Shown: piece by piece, positions 18,850 to 29,248 of the stretch
How the letters are laid out: every line of letters starts with the position of its first letter
Numbering within the stretch: position 1 is the stretch's first letter
Source of the DNA: Martelella lutilitoris
GTDB lineage: Bacteria > Pseudomonadota > Alphaproteobacteria > Rhizobiales > Rhizobiaceae
Direction: 5' to 3'
Length of the DNA stretch: 64,000 nucleotides
Assembly (NCBI RefSeq): GCF_016598595.1
Contig: NZ_CP066786.1
Coordinates: 2,937,501 to 3,001,500, forward strand
Position numbers and translations under genes: made by a program
Notes under the pieces: model-generated
The model's database searches: none
What the model was told of the DNA's origin: nothing
The model's input: the letters and a program-made list of their open reading frames with translations, nothing else

Positions 18850-19968
18850 GTGACCTTTGCCTTTCCGAAGACCGTCGCGCTCGTTGCCGTAGCCGCAGTT
18901 CTGGCGCAGGCCCAGCCCGCACGCGCCCAAACGCCGCCGCTTGCCGTTGAGGAGATCGCCTCGGGCCTTGCCCATCCCTGGTCCGTCGAACCCCTTGACG
19001 ACGGCAGCTTCGTGGTGAGCGAACGGCCCGGCCGGCTGAGCCTCATCGATGCCGAGGGCGGCGTACGCGAAGTCTCGGGCCTGCCGGAGGTCTACGCGGC
19101 AGGCCAGGGCGGATTGCTCGACGTGGCGCTCGATCCGGATTTTGCCGACAATCGCGTGATCTACTTCACCGCTTCGATCTCCGGCGATGGCGGTCAGGGC
19201 ACTGCGGTGTTCCGCGCGACCCTTGATCGCGCGGCAGCGCAACTCGGTACGGTCGAGCGGATTTTCGCCATGAACCGGTTTACCGGCACCAACCGCCATT
19301 TCGGCTCGCGCATTGCCATTGACGAAGACGGCAACCTGTTCTTCGGGATCGGTGACCGCGGCGAGCGCGACCGCGCCCAGAACGCCGGCGATCATGCGGG
19401 CTCGATCCTGCGCATCCGCCCCGATGGTAGCGTACCGGACGATAACCCCTATGTCGGAGAAAGCGGCGCATCTGCCGAAATCTGGTCCATCGGCCACCGC
19501 AATCCGCAGGGAATCACCATCGACCCCGCGACCGGCATTCTCTATACGGTCGAGCACGGCGCGCGCGGCGGCGACGAAATCAACATCCCCGAGGCCGGCG
19601 CCAATTACGGCTGGCCGGAAATCTCCTACGGCGTGCATTATTCCGGGGCCGAGATTGGCCGGGGCACCCATGCGGAGGGGCTGGAACAGCCGCTCTATTA
19701 CTGGGATCCGTCGATCGCGCCCGGCGCCATCGCCGTCTATCGCGGCGAGATGTTTCCCGAATGGGACGGCGACTTCCTCGTCACCGCCCTGAAGGACCGG
19801 CTGCTCGCCCATGTCGCGGTGGATGAAAACGGTGTGCCGACGGCGGAACACCGTCTGTTCGAAGACCGCTTCGGCCGGCTGCGCGACGTGAAGGTCGCGC
19901 CCGACGGCGCGGTGCTGCTGACGACCGACGAGGCGAACGGGCAGTTGCTCCGGGTCTACCGTCCCTGA
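18850..19968 (+). CDS. PQQ-dependent aldose sugar dehydrogenase-like protein
   Basis: A GTG start at 18850 with GAGGAGG upstream gives 372 residues. A signal peptide ends at ARAQT, so the protein is periplasmic. The rest is a six-bladed propeller of the soluble glucose/sorbosone dehydrogenase (GSDH, YliI-like) family, with AHPWSVEPLDDG near the start, GGLLDVALDPDF, the NRHFGSRIAIDEDG blade, GHRNPQGI and EHGARGGDEIN. Members oxidise aldoses using PQQ, but the sugar substrate is unknown. No PQQ biosynthesis genes are in the window. A strong palindrome follows the stop and may terminate it. Confidence 0.9.
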   Translation: MTFAFPKTVALVAVAAVLAQAQPARAQTPPLAVEEIASGLAHPWSVEPLDDGSFVVSERPGRLSLIDAEGGVREVSGLPEVYAAGQGGLLDVALDPDFADNRVIYFTASISGDGGQGTAVFRATLDRAAAQLGTVERIFAMNRFTGTNRHFGSRIAIDEDGNLFFGIGDRGERDRAQNAGDHAGSILRIRPDGSVPDDNPYVGESGASAEIWSIGHRNPQGITIDPATGILYTVEHGARGGDEINIPEAGANYGWPEISYGVHYSGAEIGRGTHAEGLEQPLYYWDPSIAPGAIAVYRGEMFPEWDGDFLVTALKDRLLAHVAVDENGVPTAEHRLFEDRFGRLRDVKVAPDGAVLLTTDEANGQLLRVYRP

Positions 19969-19980
19969 ACGACGATGCCA

Positions 19981-20085
19981 GATCATCGGGCGGTTAATCT
20001 GAACCGCCCGATGATCCATCTCTTTGTTTAGGCGCATCGGGTTATCGAAAAATCGGTAACCACCTTTCTTTCGCCCGATACTCTA
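19981..20085. repeat. Dispersed palindromic repeat, copy 1
   Basis: This element of about 105 bases contains a perfect 15-base inverted repeat (19981-19995 with 20002-20016), a central GCATCGGGTTATCGAAAAA segment and an end reading TTTCGCCCGATACTCTA. A second, diverged copy lies at 34406-34508 in the same orientation. It is the style of short palindromic intergenic repeat known from Rhizobiales. Copy 1 lies 12 bases after the upstream stop codon and could act as a terminator. Its last three bases form the stop codon of the DUF1176 gene on the other strand. Confidence 0.8.
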
Positions 20086-21222
20086 TTTCGCCTCGGAGGC
20101 GTTGCCGGCGTTATCGGCCTTGTTGGCCTTGTCCGCCGCATTTCCGTGCCGCCCGAGCGTCGTCTGCCAGGTCACCGGCCAGTTGGCGGCGCCGACATCC
20201 TTGCCGTCGCAGGCGCTCTTGGCGCGCTCATGGGTGAGGACGAGCGGATTGCCCGTCGCCTGCTCATCGAGGCTCCAGTAATGCGCCAGGCCGCAATCGC
20301 CGAGCCCGCGTCCGAGATAGACGGATGAAAGCTTGCGGTTATCGAGATCGAAATTGACATTGTAGACCGTGTCGAGGACGGTGATGCCTGCCTCGCTGAC
20401 ATTCGGAAACTCGGCCCGGTGGAATTCCTGGTCCTTGCCGACATAAAGCTGGTAGGGCTGGTTATAGGCCCCGGACGGCCCGCAGGGCAGGAGCATGATC
20501 GTGCTGGCGCCGGCGTTGAACCCGAAGGCATCGGCCTGATCGAGATGGGCCTCATCGGTGTAGCAAACGCTGTTTTCGTCGCTGAGATTTCTGAGGATCG
20601 ACGGCGGCAGTTGCTTGTAAGTGTCGATAGACCAGACGCTGACGCTCTCTGGCGGCGCTGCGTCGCCCTTGTCCACCAGCGCGTCCGTGCGGCCCTTACG
20701 GCCCTGCAGGTCATCAACGAAACGGGCGCTGTCGGAAAGTCCGGCAAGCACGATGGTCGAGGCGAAATCGCCAAGCCCGCCGCTATAGGCGATCGTCGCG
20801 CTTTTGCCCGCTGTCATCTTCGCAAACAACGCCGCCAGCGCCGCCGGATCGCTGACGCCGAAAGTGCCGACGGCTTCGTCCTTGGCAAGATCAGCGATGG
20901 CGACGCCATAGGCCTCGACGCCGTCGATGCTGATGCGGAAGGCGCCCTTTGCATCGCCTTTCTGGAAGAAGCCGGGCGGAAAGGGCAGGCTGAGCGAAAG
21001 CGGCGCTGCGGGATCGGCGCTTCTGTGCCACTGGATCGCGGCAAGATCGGCATTGCCGTCCTGCGGCGTCGGCGGATTAAGCGAGATCGTGCAGACATAG
21101 GCATTGTCGCAGCTCACGGCCCAGTCGTCGATCTGGCGATATTCGAATGCGCCGGCGGGAACGAAGCCGAGAGCAAGGGCGAAGGCGGCAATCCGAAACG
21201 ACAATCTGTGACGCATGGGCAT
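20083..21222 (-). CDS. DUF1176 family secreted protein
   Basis: The 379-residue protein has an N-terminal signal peptide (FRIAAFALALGFVPAGAFE) and a body that matches the DUF1176 family as I know it: an early RQIDDWAVSCDNAYVCTI stretch, a central SILRNLSDENSVC and a C-terminal CGLAHYWSLDEQ. It should be periplasmic, with several cysteines that could form disulfides. The function is unknown. The last residues (HGNAADKANKADNAGNASEAK) are low-complexity, and the stop codon coincides with the edge of a repeat element, so the C-terminus may have been altered by that element. Confidence 0.85.
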   Translation of the reverse strand: MPMRHRLSFRIAAFALALGFVPAGAFEYRQIDDWAVSCDNAYVCTISLNPPTPQDGNADLAAIQWHRSADPAAPLSLSLPFPPGFFQKGDAKGAFRISIDGVEAYGVAIADLAKDEAVGTFGVSDPAALAALFAKMTAGKSATIAYSGGLGDFASTIVLAGLSDSARFVDDLQGRKGRTDALVDKGDAAPPESVSVWSIDTYKQLPPSILRNLSDENSVCYTDEAHLDQADAFGFNAGASTIMLLPCGPSGAYNQPYQLYVGKDQEFHRAEFPNVSEAGITVLDTVYNVNFDLDNRKLSSVYLGRGLGDCGLAHYWSLDEQATGNPLVLTHERAKSACDGKDVGAANWPVTWQTTLGRHGNAADKANKADNAGNASEAK

Positions 21223-21772
21223 CTCCCGGAAATCTCAATATCGCATCGCGCACCGTCGGCGCGCCCGTTCTCATCGGGGCTTCGCCATTCCCCTCCCCTA
21301 CACCAGCTTCAGGCCAAAAAGCTAGAGCCGGGTAAGGCGCGGCTCCTATTCCTGGTCATCTTTGCACAGCGGAGCCCGAAGTTCGCCTCAGTATATCCGT
21401 GATCGATGTTCTTGGCAGCGCTTCGAATTGTCCGAACCAATACAGCTTCCGGCGCGCATTGGGACGCCTTCTCCATCGATTGTCAAAGTTTCGCTTGCCA
21501 AATTCGTGTAAACACCGCATTCTGATTGCGTTCGGGCATTTTGCGAGCACGGGAAGACCATATAATCTCATGCGCGCCGGAAACGCTAACTTTCCGGGCG
21601 GCCTTTGAAGGATTTGGCCTGTAGTCGTGTTCAGGTCGTCCGGAGCCGCGGTAATAAAGGTACCTTTCCTTAAAAATTCGAGAAACGCCTGCGCTGCCCA
21701 GAAGGGCAAAACGAGCATTGGAATACCGCCCATTTTCGTGCAAGCGGGGCGGTGAGAAAAGGACCTTGAAGT
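21223..21772. other. Divergent intergenic region with cold-shock gene leader
   Basis: These 550 bases separate the DUF1176 start from cspA. No reading frame in it looks like a real protein. The last part is likely a long 5' leader for the cold-shock gene, with an inverted repeat CCGCCC (21726-21731) and GGGCGG (21747-21752) just before the AAGGA ribosome site. Long structured leaders are usual for cold-shock genes, where they give temperature control. Confidence 0.5.
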
Positions 21773-21988
21773 ATGGCCGAGACTGGCACCGTGAAATTTT
21801 TCAATACCGATAAGGGCTACGGCTTCATCAAGCCGGACAATGGCGGCGCGGACATCTTTGTCCACATCTCCGCCGTGCAGTCTTCCGGCCTGACCGGACT
21901 GACGGAAAACCAGAAAGTCAGCTACGACACCGAGCCGGACCGTCGCGGCAAGGGCCCCAAGGCGGTCAATCTGCAGGTCACGGAGTAA
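21773..21988 (+). CDS. cspA: Cold-shock protein CspA family
   Basis: The 71-residue single cold-shock domain contains both RNA-binding motifs, KGYGFI (RNP1) and DIFVHISAV (RNP2). It is a nucleic-acid chaperone that binds single-stranded RNA and DNA. It starts GTVKFFNTDKGYGF, as in alphaproteobacterial Csps. An AAGGA ribosome site precedes the ATG, and a hairpin terminator follows at 22041. Confidence 0.95.
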   Translation: MAETGTVKFFNTDKGYGFIKPDNGGADIFVHISAVQSSGLTGLTENQKVSYDTEPDRRGKGPKAVNLQVTE

Positions 21989-22040
21989 GTTTCTCCGGCC
22001 GTTGCGCCGAAGGCCCTGCCTTCGGCCTGCGCGACACGCA

Positions 22041-22072
22041 CAGGCGCTTCGAGGAGCGGCGCCTGGGCTTTT
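22041..22072 (+). terminator. Terminator after cspA
   Basis: CAGGCGC (22041-22047) pairs with GCGCCTG (22059-22065) around an 11-base loop, followed by GGCTTTT. It lies about 50 bases after the cspA stop. Confidence 0.6.
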
Positions 22073-22411
22073 GGGCTCTCCGCACGCACGAGGGAGCCGC
22101 CGTTTTCTCCGCTGGCCATGGCCCCATGCGGGGAATGCCTTTTGGCGCTTGCCGGACGTGCGAATGTCGCTCGTTCCGGTCTTTGCCTGTCCTCCTCGCC
22201 CCCTTCAGGAGAACGCCGGCCAAGGCGAGACAGACAAGCGCCGGCCTGCCAATCAGAATCATCAGGCCGAGAATTCTGGCGCCGTCCATCCATCGATCTG
22301 CTCCGCGCTGTTGTGGAGCGACCATTTTCGCACCAACGCCGAACGGTTAAGTGCGAAAAACCCGGCCTTTCGGTCGCGTTTACCCTGTCGACAAACCCGC
22401 CCCCCTACGGA

Positions 22412-22562
22412 CGTCATCCTCGGGCTTGTCCCGAGGATCTATCCACCGCTTCGCACGGACGGCGTTGGCGGCCCGTAATAGTTCGTTTAAAATGATATTT
22501 CACCCGATACGTTTGTCGTTTCGATACGTGCTTGGACCCTCGGGACAAGCCCGAGGGTGACG
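22412..22562. repeat. Small element with terminal inverted repeats (MITE-like or paired palindromes)
   Basis: The left end (22412-22440, CGTCATCCTCGGGCTTGTCC and on) and the right end (22534-22562) are near-perfect reverse complements of each other over about 28 bases with about two mismatches. They enclose about 93 bases that are more AT-rich than the surroundings. Each end is itself palindromic (CTCGGGCTTGTCCCGAG). The end sequence is of a type often seen in alphaproteobacterial intergenic repeats. No coding capacity and no obvious target duplication are seen. Confidence 0.6.
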
Positions 22563-22591
22563 AAGGAGAGCGGGGTTTGCTTTGTCAGCAG

Positions 22592-22619
22592 ACAAAAAAC
22601 CCGGCCTTTCGACCGGGTT
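22592..22619 (-). terminator. Terminator of rpoD
   Basis: On the minus strand, AACCCGG-TCGAAAGG-CCGGGTT is followed by TTTTGTC. The stem pairs 22613-22619 with 22598-22604 and lies about 30 bases after the rpoD stop. This is a classical intrinsic terminator. Confidence 0.8.
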
Positions 22620-22649
22620 CTCATCATTCTCAGCAAGACGTCCGCCGCC

Positions 22650-24707
<2,058 letters not shown>

Positions 24708-25128
24708 AGATTTTGCTTCCCTGACGCTTATGCCGTAGTTTCTCGAGCGGCATTACCGACAAATGATTAAGGACCTTTTTAGAGGTCCGTTCCGGTCGGC
24801 TTCAAAACTTCAACCATGAACAGGACAGACTTCACCGTCGCGGAGCCTGTCACCCCGGGTGAACACTGTCCAGATCATGAAATTGCGCTGCGTTGTGCCA
24901 TTCTAACTGGTGATTCCCAGATTTTCGCCATCCGTCAAGCGTCAAAACGGGGATCGCGCGATTTCATATCGTAAATGCGCTCCAAAAGCCACCCGCGTGA
25001 CGCTTCTTGCGATGTCCGGACCGATGCAGCCTTCCTGACGACCCGCGAGACTACATTTAGAACGAAGTGAAGGAAATACAAGGTGCGGCCAGGTCCGGCG
25101 CCCGAGAATCCTTCATCGGCGCGCCATG
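24708..25128. other. dnaG-rpoD intergenic region with rpoD leader
   Basis: No gene is seen in these 421 bases. The rpoD promoter should lie here. On the minus strand there are two TTGACG-like hexamers in tandem near 24934-24946, but I cannot match a convincing -10. A small inverted repeat GGACCT (24771-24776) with AGGTCC (24783-24788) lies about 65 bases before the rpoD start and may be a leader hairpin. Confidence 0.4.
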
Positions 25129-27087
25129 CTAACCCGTCGCGCCGGAGCGCCCGCCGCGGCCAGACATCAGTCCGAACCCCTCGATCTCCGCCTCCTGGTT
25201 GTCGATCCGGCTGATTTCGTTCTGTACCGAGATCAGCGCCGGCATCAATTCCTCGAGAAGCTCCAGATTGCCCTCCTCGGTCGCCTCGCCAAGCTCGCGC
25301 TCGAGCTCGGCCTTCTGGCGGGCAAGCGAACGGGCGCGATTGTGCAGCGACAAGGCCTGGCGATAGACCTCGCGCACGTCCTCAAGGGCGGCATCCGGCC
25401 CGGCGATCCAGCCGACATTGCGGCTGACATGGCTCTTGAGCTGACCGATCAAGGGCGCAAAGCCCTGATCCTCCAGTCTTTGATGAAGCTTTTCCCGGCC
25501 GGCGTCCGGTCGCGAGGCCTCGGCGAGAAAGACCGGCCAGAAGGCCCGCATCTCGGCCGCGTCGAAGGTCAGCGCGGCGATGCTGTCAAAATCCTCGCGC
25601 GCCAGTTCCGGGTGGGTCAGCAGGCAGAACACAAGCTGGCATTCGCGGAAGGTGAGCGCTGCACCGGCCGGGCGAATGCTCGCAAGCGGCGAGCGCGACA
25701 GCCGCTCGGAAGGCGAGAAGCCGCCGCCTTTCGGCGCTTCGAAGCCCCTGCCCCGCCCCTTGCCCGGAACGAAATTGCCGCCGCGCGGGCTGCCGCCGCG
25801 AAATCGCTGGAACAGCCGGTTGCGGAAATCCTGCTGGTAATGGCGGCGCACATTCTCGTCGCCGATGGTCTGCACCAGCTGGTTGATCCGCGCCTCGATC
25901 GCGGCGCGCCGTTCGGGCGTCGCGTTGTCATCACTGCCCGCCTCGCGCTCGAACACGGTGTCGGCAAGCGGACGCGCCTGACGCATGATCTGCTCGAAAG
26001 CCTGCCTGCCGCCCTCGCGCACGAGATCATCCGGGTCCTTTCCTTCCGGCAGATAGGCGAATTTCAGCGAATGGCCGGGCTTCAGCAATGGCAGCGCGAC
26101 GCCTGCCGCCCTTTCGGCGGCGCGCTGGCCGGCACTGTCGCCGTCAAAGCACAGCACCGGTTCGCTGGTCATGCGCCAGAGAAGCTGAAGCTGGTTTTCC
26201 GTCAGCGCCGTGCCGAGCGGCGCGACCGCGTTCTCGATGCCGGCCTGATGCAGGGCGATCACGTCCATATAGCCTTCAACCGCGATCACCGTGCCGGCGC
26301 CGTCCGCGCCTGACAGCGCACGCCGCGCGCGGGCGAAGTTGAACAGAACATTGCCCTTGTGGAACAGTTCCGTCTCGTTGGAATTCAGATATTTCGCCAG
26401 CGCATCCGGGCGCATGGCGCGCCCGCCGAAGGCGATCACCTTCTCGCGCGAAGAAAGGATGGGAAACATGATCCGGTCGCGGAAACGGTCATAGGAAACG
26501 GCGATATCCGGTCCGTGGACGACGAGACCGCAGGCCTCGATCTCCCGCTTCTCCACGCCCTTGGCGGCCAGAAACTCCTTCAGCGCGTTGCGGCTTTCCG
26601 GCGCATAGCCGAGCCGGAACGTGTCGATCGTGCGGGCGGACAATCCGCGCTCGCGCAGATAGGCCCGCGCCCGCGCCCCGTCGCCCGATTGCAGCCGGTC
26701 CTGAAAGAAGCCTGCCGCAAGCTCCATCACATCGATCAGCGTGCGACGCTTCTCCTCGCGCTTCTGCGCCTGCGGATCGATTTCCGGCATCGGCAGACCG
26801 GCCATGTCGGCAATGCGCTGCACCGCTTCGGGAAAGCTCATGCCGTCAAGATCGGTCAGAAAGCGGAAATGGTCGCCGGAGACCCCGCAGCCGAAGCAGT
26901 GATAGCGACCCTTGCCGTCCTCGCAGTGAAAGCTCGGGGTCTTCTCGCCATGGAAAGGGCAGCAGGCCCAAAAGTCGCCGCGCCCCGCATTGGTCTTCCT
27001 GCGGTCCCACGTCACCCGCTGGCCGATCACATTCGAAATCGGCACACGGTCTCGGATTTCATCCAGAAATGATGACGGAAATCGCAT
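25129..27087 (-). CDS. dnaG: DNA primase DnaG
   Basis: The start at 27087 gives 652 residues beginning MRFPSSFLDEIRDRV, the normal DnaG opening. An in-frame start 48 bases upstream would add an atypical extension. A CHC2 zinc finger (CCPFHGEKTPSFH, then CFGCG) is followed by the primase core, a TOPRIM domain (VIAVEGYMDVIAL, later CFDGDSAGQRAA) and a C-terminal DnaB-interacting region. A glycine/arginine-rich linker (GSPRGGNFVPGKGRGRGF) precedes the C-terminal part. It makes RNA primers in replication. rpoD lies downstream on the same strand. Confidence 0.97.
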   Translation of the reverse strand: MRFPSSFLDEIRDRVPISNVIGQRVTWDRRKTNAGRGDFWACCPFHGEKTPSFHCEDGKGRYHCFGCGVSGDHFRFLTDLDGMSFPEAVQRIADMAGLPMPEIDPQAQKREEKRRTLIDVMELAAGFFQDRLQSGDGARARAYLRERGLSARTIDTFRLGYAPESRNALKEFLAAKGVEKREIEACGLVVHGPDIAVSYDRFRDRIMFPILSSREKVIAFGGRAMRPDALAKYLNSNETELFHKGNVLFNFARARRALSGADGAGTVIAVEGYMDVIALHQAGIENAVAPLGTALTENQLQLLWRMTSEPVLCFDGDSAGQRAAERAAGVALPLLKPGHSLKFAYLPEGKDPDDLVREGGRQAFEQIMRQARPLADTVFEREAGSDDNATPERRAAIEARINQLVQTIGDENVRRHYQQDFRNRLFQRFRGGSPRGGNFVPGKGRGRGFEAPKGGGFSPSERLSRSPLASIRPAGAALTFRECQLVFCLLTHPELAREDFDSIAALTFDAAEMRAFWPVFLAEASRPDAGREKLHQRLEDQGFAPLIGQLKSHVSRNVGWIAGPDAALEDVREVYRQALSLHNRARSLARQKAELERELGEATEEGNLELLEELMPALISVQNEISRIDNQEAEIEGFGLMSGRGGRSGATG

Positions 27088-27175
27088 CTGGCCCTCGTTT
27101 GCGCCGGTAATGCCGCCAGCCTGCGGGACAATCACCTTACGGCGCGACGCTTCCGTCTATCGTCGCCGAAGGGAG

Positions 27176-27206
27176 TTATCCCACATATCCACGGAAGATT
27201 TCCACA
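27176..27206. promoter_or_regulatory. Cluster of degenerate DnaA-box-like sequences upstream of dnaG
   Basis: Three partial matches to the DnaA box (TTATNCACA) lie in 31 bases between dnaG and the YqeY-like gene: TTATCCCACA, ATATCCACG and ATTTCCACA. Each has one or two mismatches or a shifted base. The position upstream of a replication gene is suggestive, but the matches are too weak for a firm call. Confidence 0.25.
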
Positions 27207-27223
27207 GCCCTCGAGCGTGGTGA

Positions 27224-27676
27224 TTATTTCAGCATTTCCTTGACGACGCCGGAGGCCTTGGAAAAATCCATCTGGCCGGAATAGCGGTCCTTCAGCGTCT
27301 CGATGCACTTGCCCATGTCGCGCAGGCCCTGGGCGCCGGTCTCTTCGACGACGGAGGCGCAGACCTCGCGGATCTTTTCCTCGGGCAGCTGCGCCGGCAG
27401 GAATTCGCGGATCACGGCCATTTCCTCGCGCTCCTGGGCGGCGAGGTCATGACGCCCCTTCTCTTCGTAGAGCCGGGATGATTCCTTGCGCTGCTTCAGC
27501 ATCTTCAACAGGATCTGGCCGATATCATCGTCGCTGACGGGGTCCTTCCCGCTGGCGCGATGGGCAAGGTCACGGTCCTTGATGGCGGCATGAACCAGTC
27601 GCAAAGTGCAAAAACGAACCGGATCGTCGGCTTTCGAGCTATCTTTGAGTGCAAGTGCGAGTTTGTCGCGCAACAT
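27224..27676 (-). CDS. GatB/YqeY domain-containing protein
   Basis: The start at 27676 has AGGAG upstream and gives a 150-residue protein opening MLRDKLALALKDSSKADD. The body matches the YqeY family: RLVHAAIKDRD, EEKGRHDLAAQEREEMAVIREFLPAQL and a C-terminal TLKDRYSGQMDFSKASGVVKEML. The domain resembles the tail of the GatB amidotransferase subunit. Its role in free-standing form is poorly known, with tRNA-related amidation suspected. It lies upstream of dnaG and rpoD on the same strand, as in many alphaproteobacteria. Confidence 0.9.
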   Translation of the reverse strand: MLRDKLALALKDSSKADDPVRFCTLRLVHAAIKDRDLAHRASGKDPVSDDDIGQILLKMLKQRKESSRLYEEKGRHDLAAQEREEMAVIREFLPAQLPEEKIREVCASVVEETGAQGLRDMGKCIETLKDRYSGQMDFSKASGVVKEMLK

Positions 27677-28015
27677 CAACCTACTCCTGGCAACGCCAGT
27701 TTTTTTGAGAACCTTCGCCGACACATGTCGACAAGCGGCGGCGTTTACCGAAAACGAGGACTGCGATCAAATTAAAAAACGGGCTCGTCATATAATTTGA
27801 GCAGATGCCACAAGTCTGCACCGAGAGCAATTGACCCGCAAGCAGCGTTTGACTATTTTCCCGCGACCGCATCAAAAAAAGGTCTGCCCATCTCTCTGAC
27901 CACCGGCTTATCGCCGGAGCGATGAGTGAACCCGTTCGTGCGGGTCATATATAAGCGCAGGGCAGGCCTCGTTCAATCGGCCGTGAGGCCGGCGAGGAAC
28001 ACGACAAGGATTAAG
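27677..28015. other. Divergent promoter region of the YqeY-like gene and carA
   Basis: This 339-base gap contains AT-rich stretches near 27770-27800 and 27850-27900 that probably hold the two promoters. A short inverted repeat CCGG-CTTATCG-CCGG occurs at 27903-27917 in the likely carA leader. I see no PUR or ARG box I can name and no gene. Confidence 0.4.
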
Positions 28016-29224
28016 ATGACGACCTCCTCCGCATGGATGACTGAAAAGCCGACGGCCGTTCTGGTTCTGGCCGACGGGACGACGATTTTCGGCAAGGGTA
28101 TCGGCGCAACGGGCCGCGTGCAGGCGGAAGTCTGCTTCAACACGGCGCTGACCGGTTATCAGGAAATCCTCACCGATCCGTCCTATCTCGGGCAGATCGT
28201 GACCTTCACCTTCCCCCATATCGGCAATATCGGCGCCAATGGCGAGGATATCGAGGACCTGACGCCGGCGGCCCGCCGCGGCGCCGTGGGCACGATCTTC
28301 AAGGCCGACATCACCCAGCCCTCGAACTACCGTTCCGCCGGCCATCTCGATGCCTGGCTGAAGGCGCGCGGCATTATCGGCCTTTGCGGCATCGATACGC
28401 GCGCGCTGACGGCCTGGATCCGCGAGCACGGCGCGCCGAACGCGGTGATCGCCCATGATCCCGACGGCAATTTCGATCTCGATGCGCTGAAGGCGGAGGC
28501 AAAAGCCTGGGGTGGGCTCGAAGGGCTCGACCTTGCCGTGGTCGCCACCTCCGGCCAGTCCTCCAGATGGGATGAAACGCCCTGGGTCTGGAACGAGGGT
28601 TATGGCACGCTGGGTGAGGCGGATGCGAAATACCACATCGTCTGCGTCGATTACGGCGTGAAGCGCAACATCCTGCGCCTCTTCGCCGGCCTCTCCTGCA
28701 AGGTCACCGTCGTGCCGGCCAAGACCTCGGCGGAAGACATTCTGGCGCTCTCGCCTGACGGCGTGTTTCTCTCCAACGGTCCCGGCGACCCGGCGGCGAC
28801 CGGCGAATATGCCGTGCCGGTGATCCGCGCCCTCATCGACAGCGGCCTGCCGGTGTTCGGCATCTGCCTCGGTCACCAGATGCTGGCGCTGGCGCTCGGC
28901 GGAAAGACCGTGAAGATGCATCAGGGCCACCACGGCGCGAACCATCCGGTGAAGGACTACACCACGAACAAGGTCGAGATCGTCTCGATGAACCACGGCT
29001 TTGCGGTCGATTCGGCGTCGCTGCCGGACGGCGTCACCGAAACGCATGTCTCGCTGTTCGACGGCTCCAATTGCGGCATCGCGCTTGCCGGCAAGCCGGT
29101 GTTTTCCGTCCAGCACCACCCGGAAGCCTCTCCCGGCCCGCAGGACAGCCACTACCTCTTCCGCCGCTTCATCAATCTGGTGCGCGAGAAGAAGGGCGAG
29201 ACGCTGCTGGAAGAACGCGCCTGA
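28016..29224 (+). CDS. carA: Carbamoyl-phosphate synthase small subunit CarA
   Basis: The ATG at 28016 has AAGGA 5 bases upstream and gives 402 residues. The N-terminal CPSase domain shows FNTALTGYQEILTDPSY and CGIDTRALT. The C-terminal class I glutamine amidotransferase has the nucleophile in GICLGHQ (Cys near 283) and His/Glu in HHPEASPGP near 368. It hydrolyses glutamine and feeds ammonia to CarB for arginine and pyrimidine synthesis. carB is about 5.7 kb downstream on the same strand, not adjacent. Confidence 0.97.
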   Translation: MTTSSAWMTEKPTAVLVLADGTTIFGKGIGATGRVQAEVCFNTALTGYQEILTDPSYLGQIVTFTFPHIGNIGANGEDIEDLTPAARRGAVGTIFKADITQPSNYRSAGHLDAWLKARGIIGLCGIDTRALTAWIREHGAPNAVIAHDPDGNFDLDALKAEAKAWGGLEGLDLAVVATSGQSSRWDETPWVWNEGYGTLGEADAKYHIVCVDYGVKRNILRLFAGLSCKVTVVPAKTSAEDILALSPDGVFLSNGPGDPAATGEYAVPVIRALIDSGLPVFGICLGHQMLALALGGKTVKMHQGHHGANHPVKDYTTNKVEIVSMNHGFAVDSASLPDGVTETHVSLFDGSNCGIALAGKPVFSVQHHPEASPGPQDSHYLFRRFINLVREKKGETLLEERA

Positions 29225-29248
29225 GCGTCTGCAGTTTTTGAGAACGCT

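Larger units (their letters stand above)
21989..22591. other. Gene-free, repeat-bearing region between cspA and rpoD
   Basis: About 600 bases without a convincing gene. Frames on both strands are open because of high GC but lack any family feature or ribosome site. The region contains the cspA hairpin, a short stretch (about 22356-22376, GCGAAAAACCCGGCCTTTCG) resembling the rpoD terminator, and the terminal-repeat element at 22412-22562. Confidence 0.5.

Noticed and set aside
21356..21865. 169-residue minus-strand frame over the cspA start
   Set aside because: It runs across the cspA start and leader, has no family features and no ribosome site.
21978..22325. 115-residue minus-strand frame with a hydrophobic segment after cspA
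   Set aside because: The hydrophobic stretch is short, the rest is Arg/Pro-rich, it overlaps the cspA terminator and I see no ribosome site.
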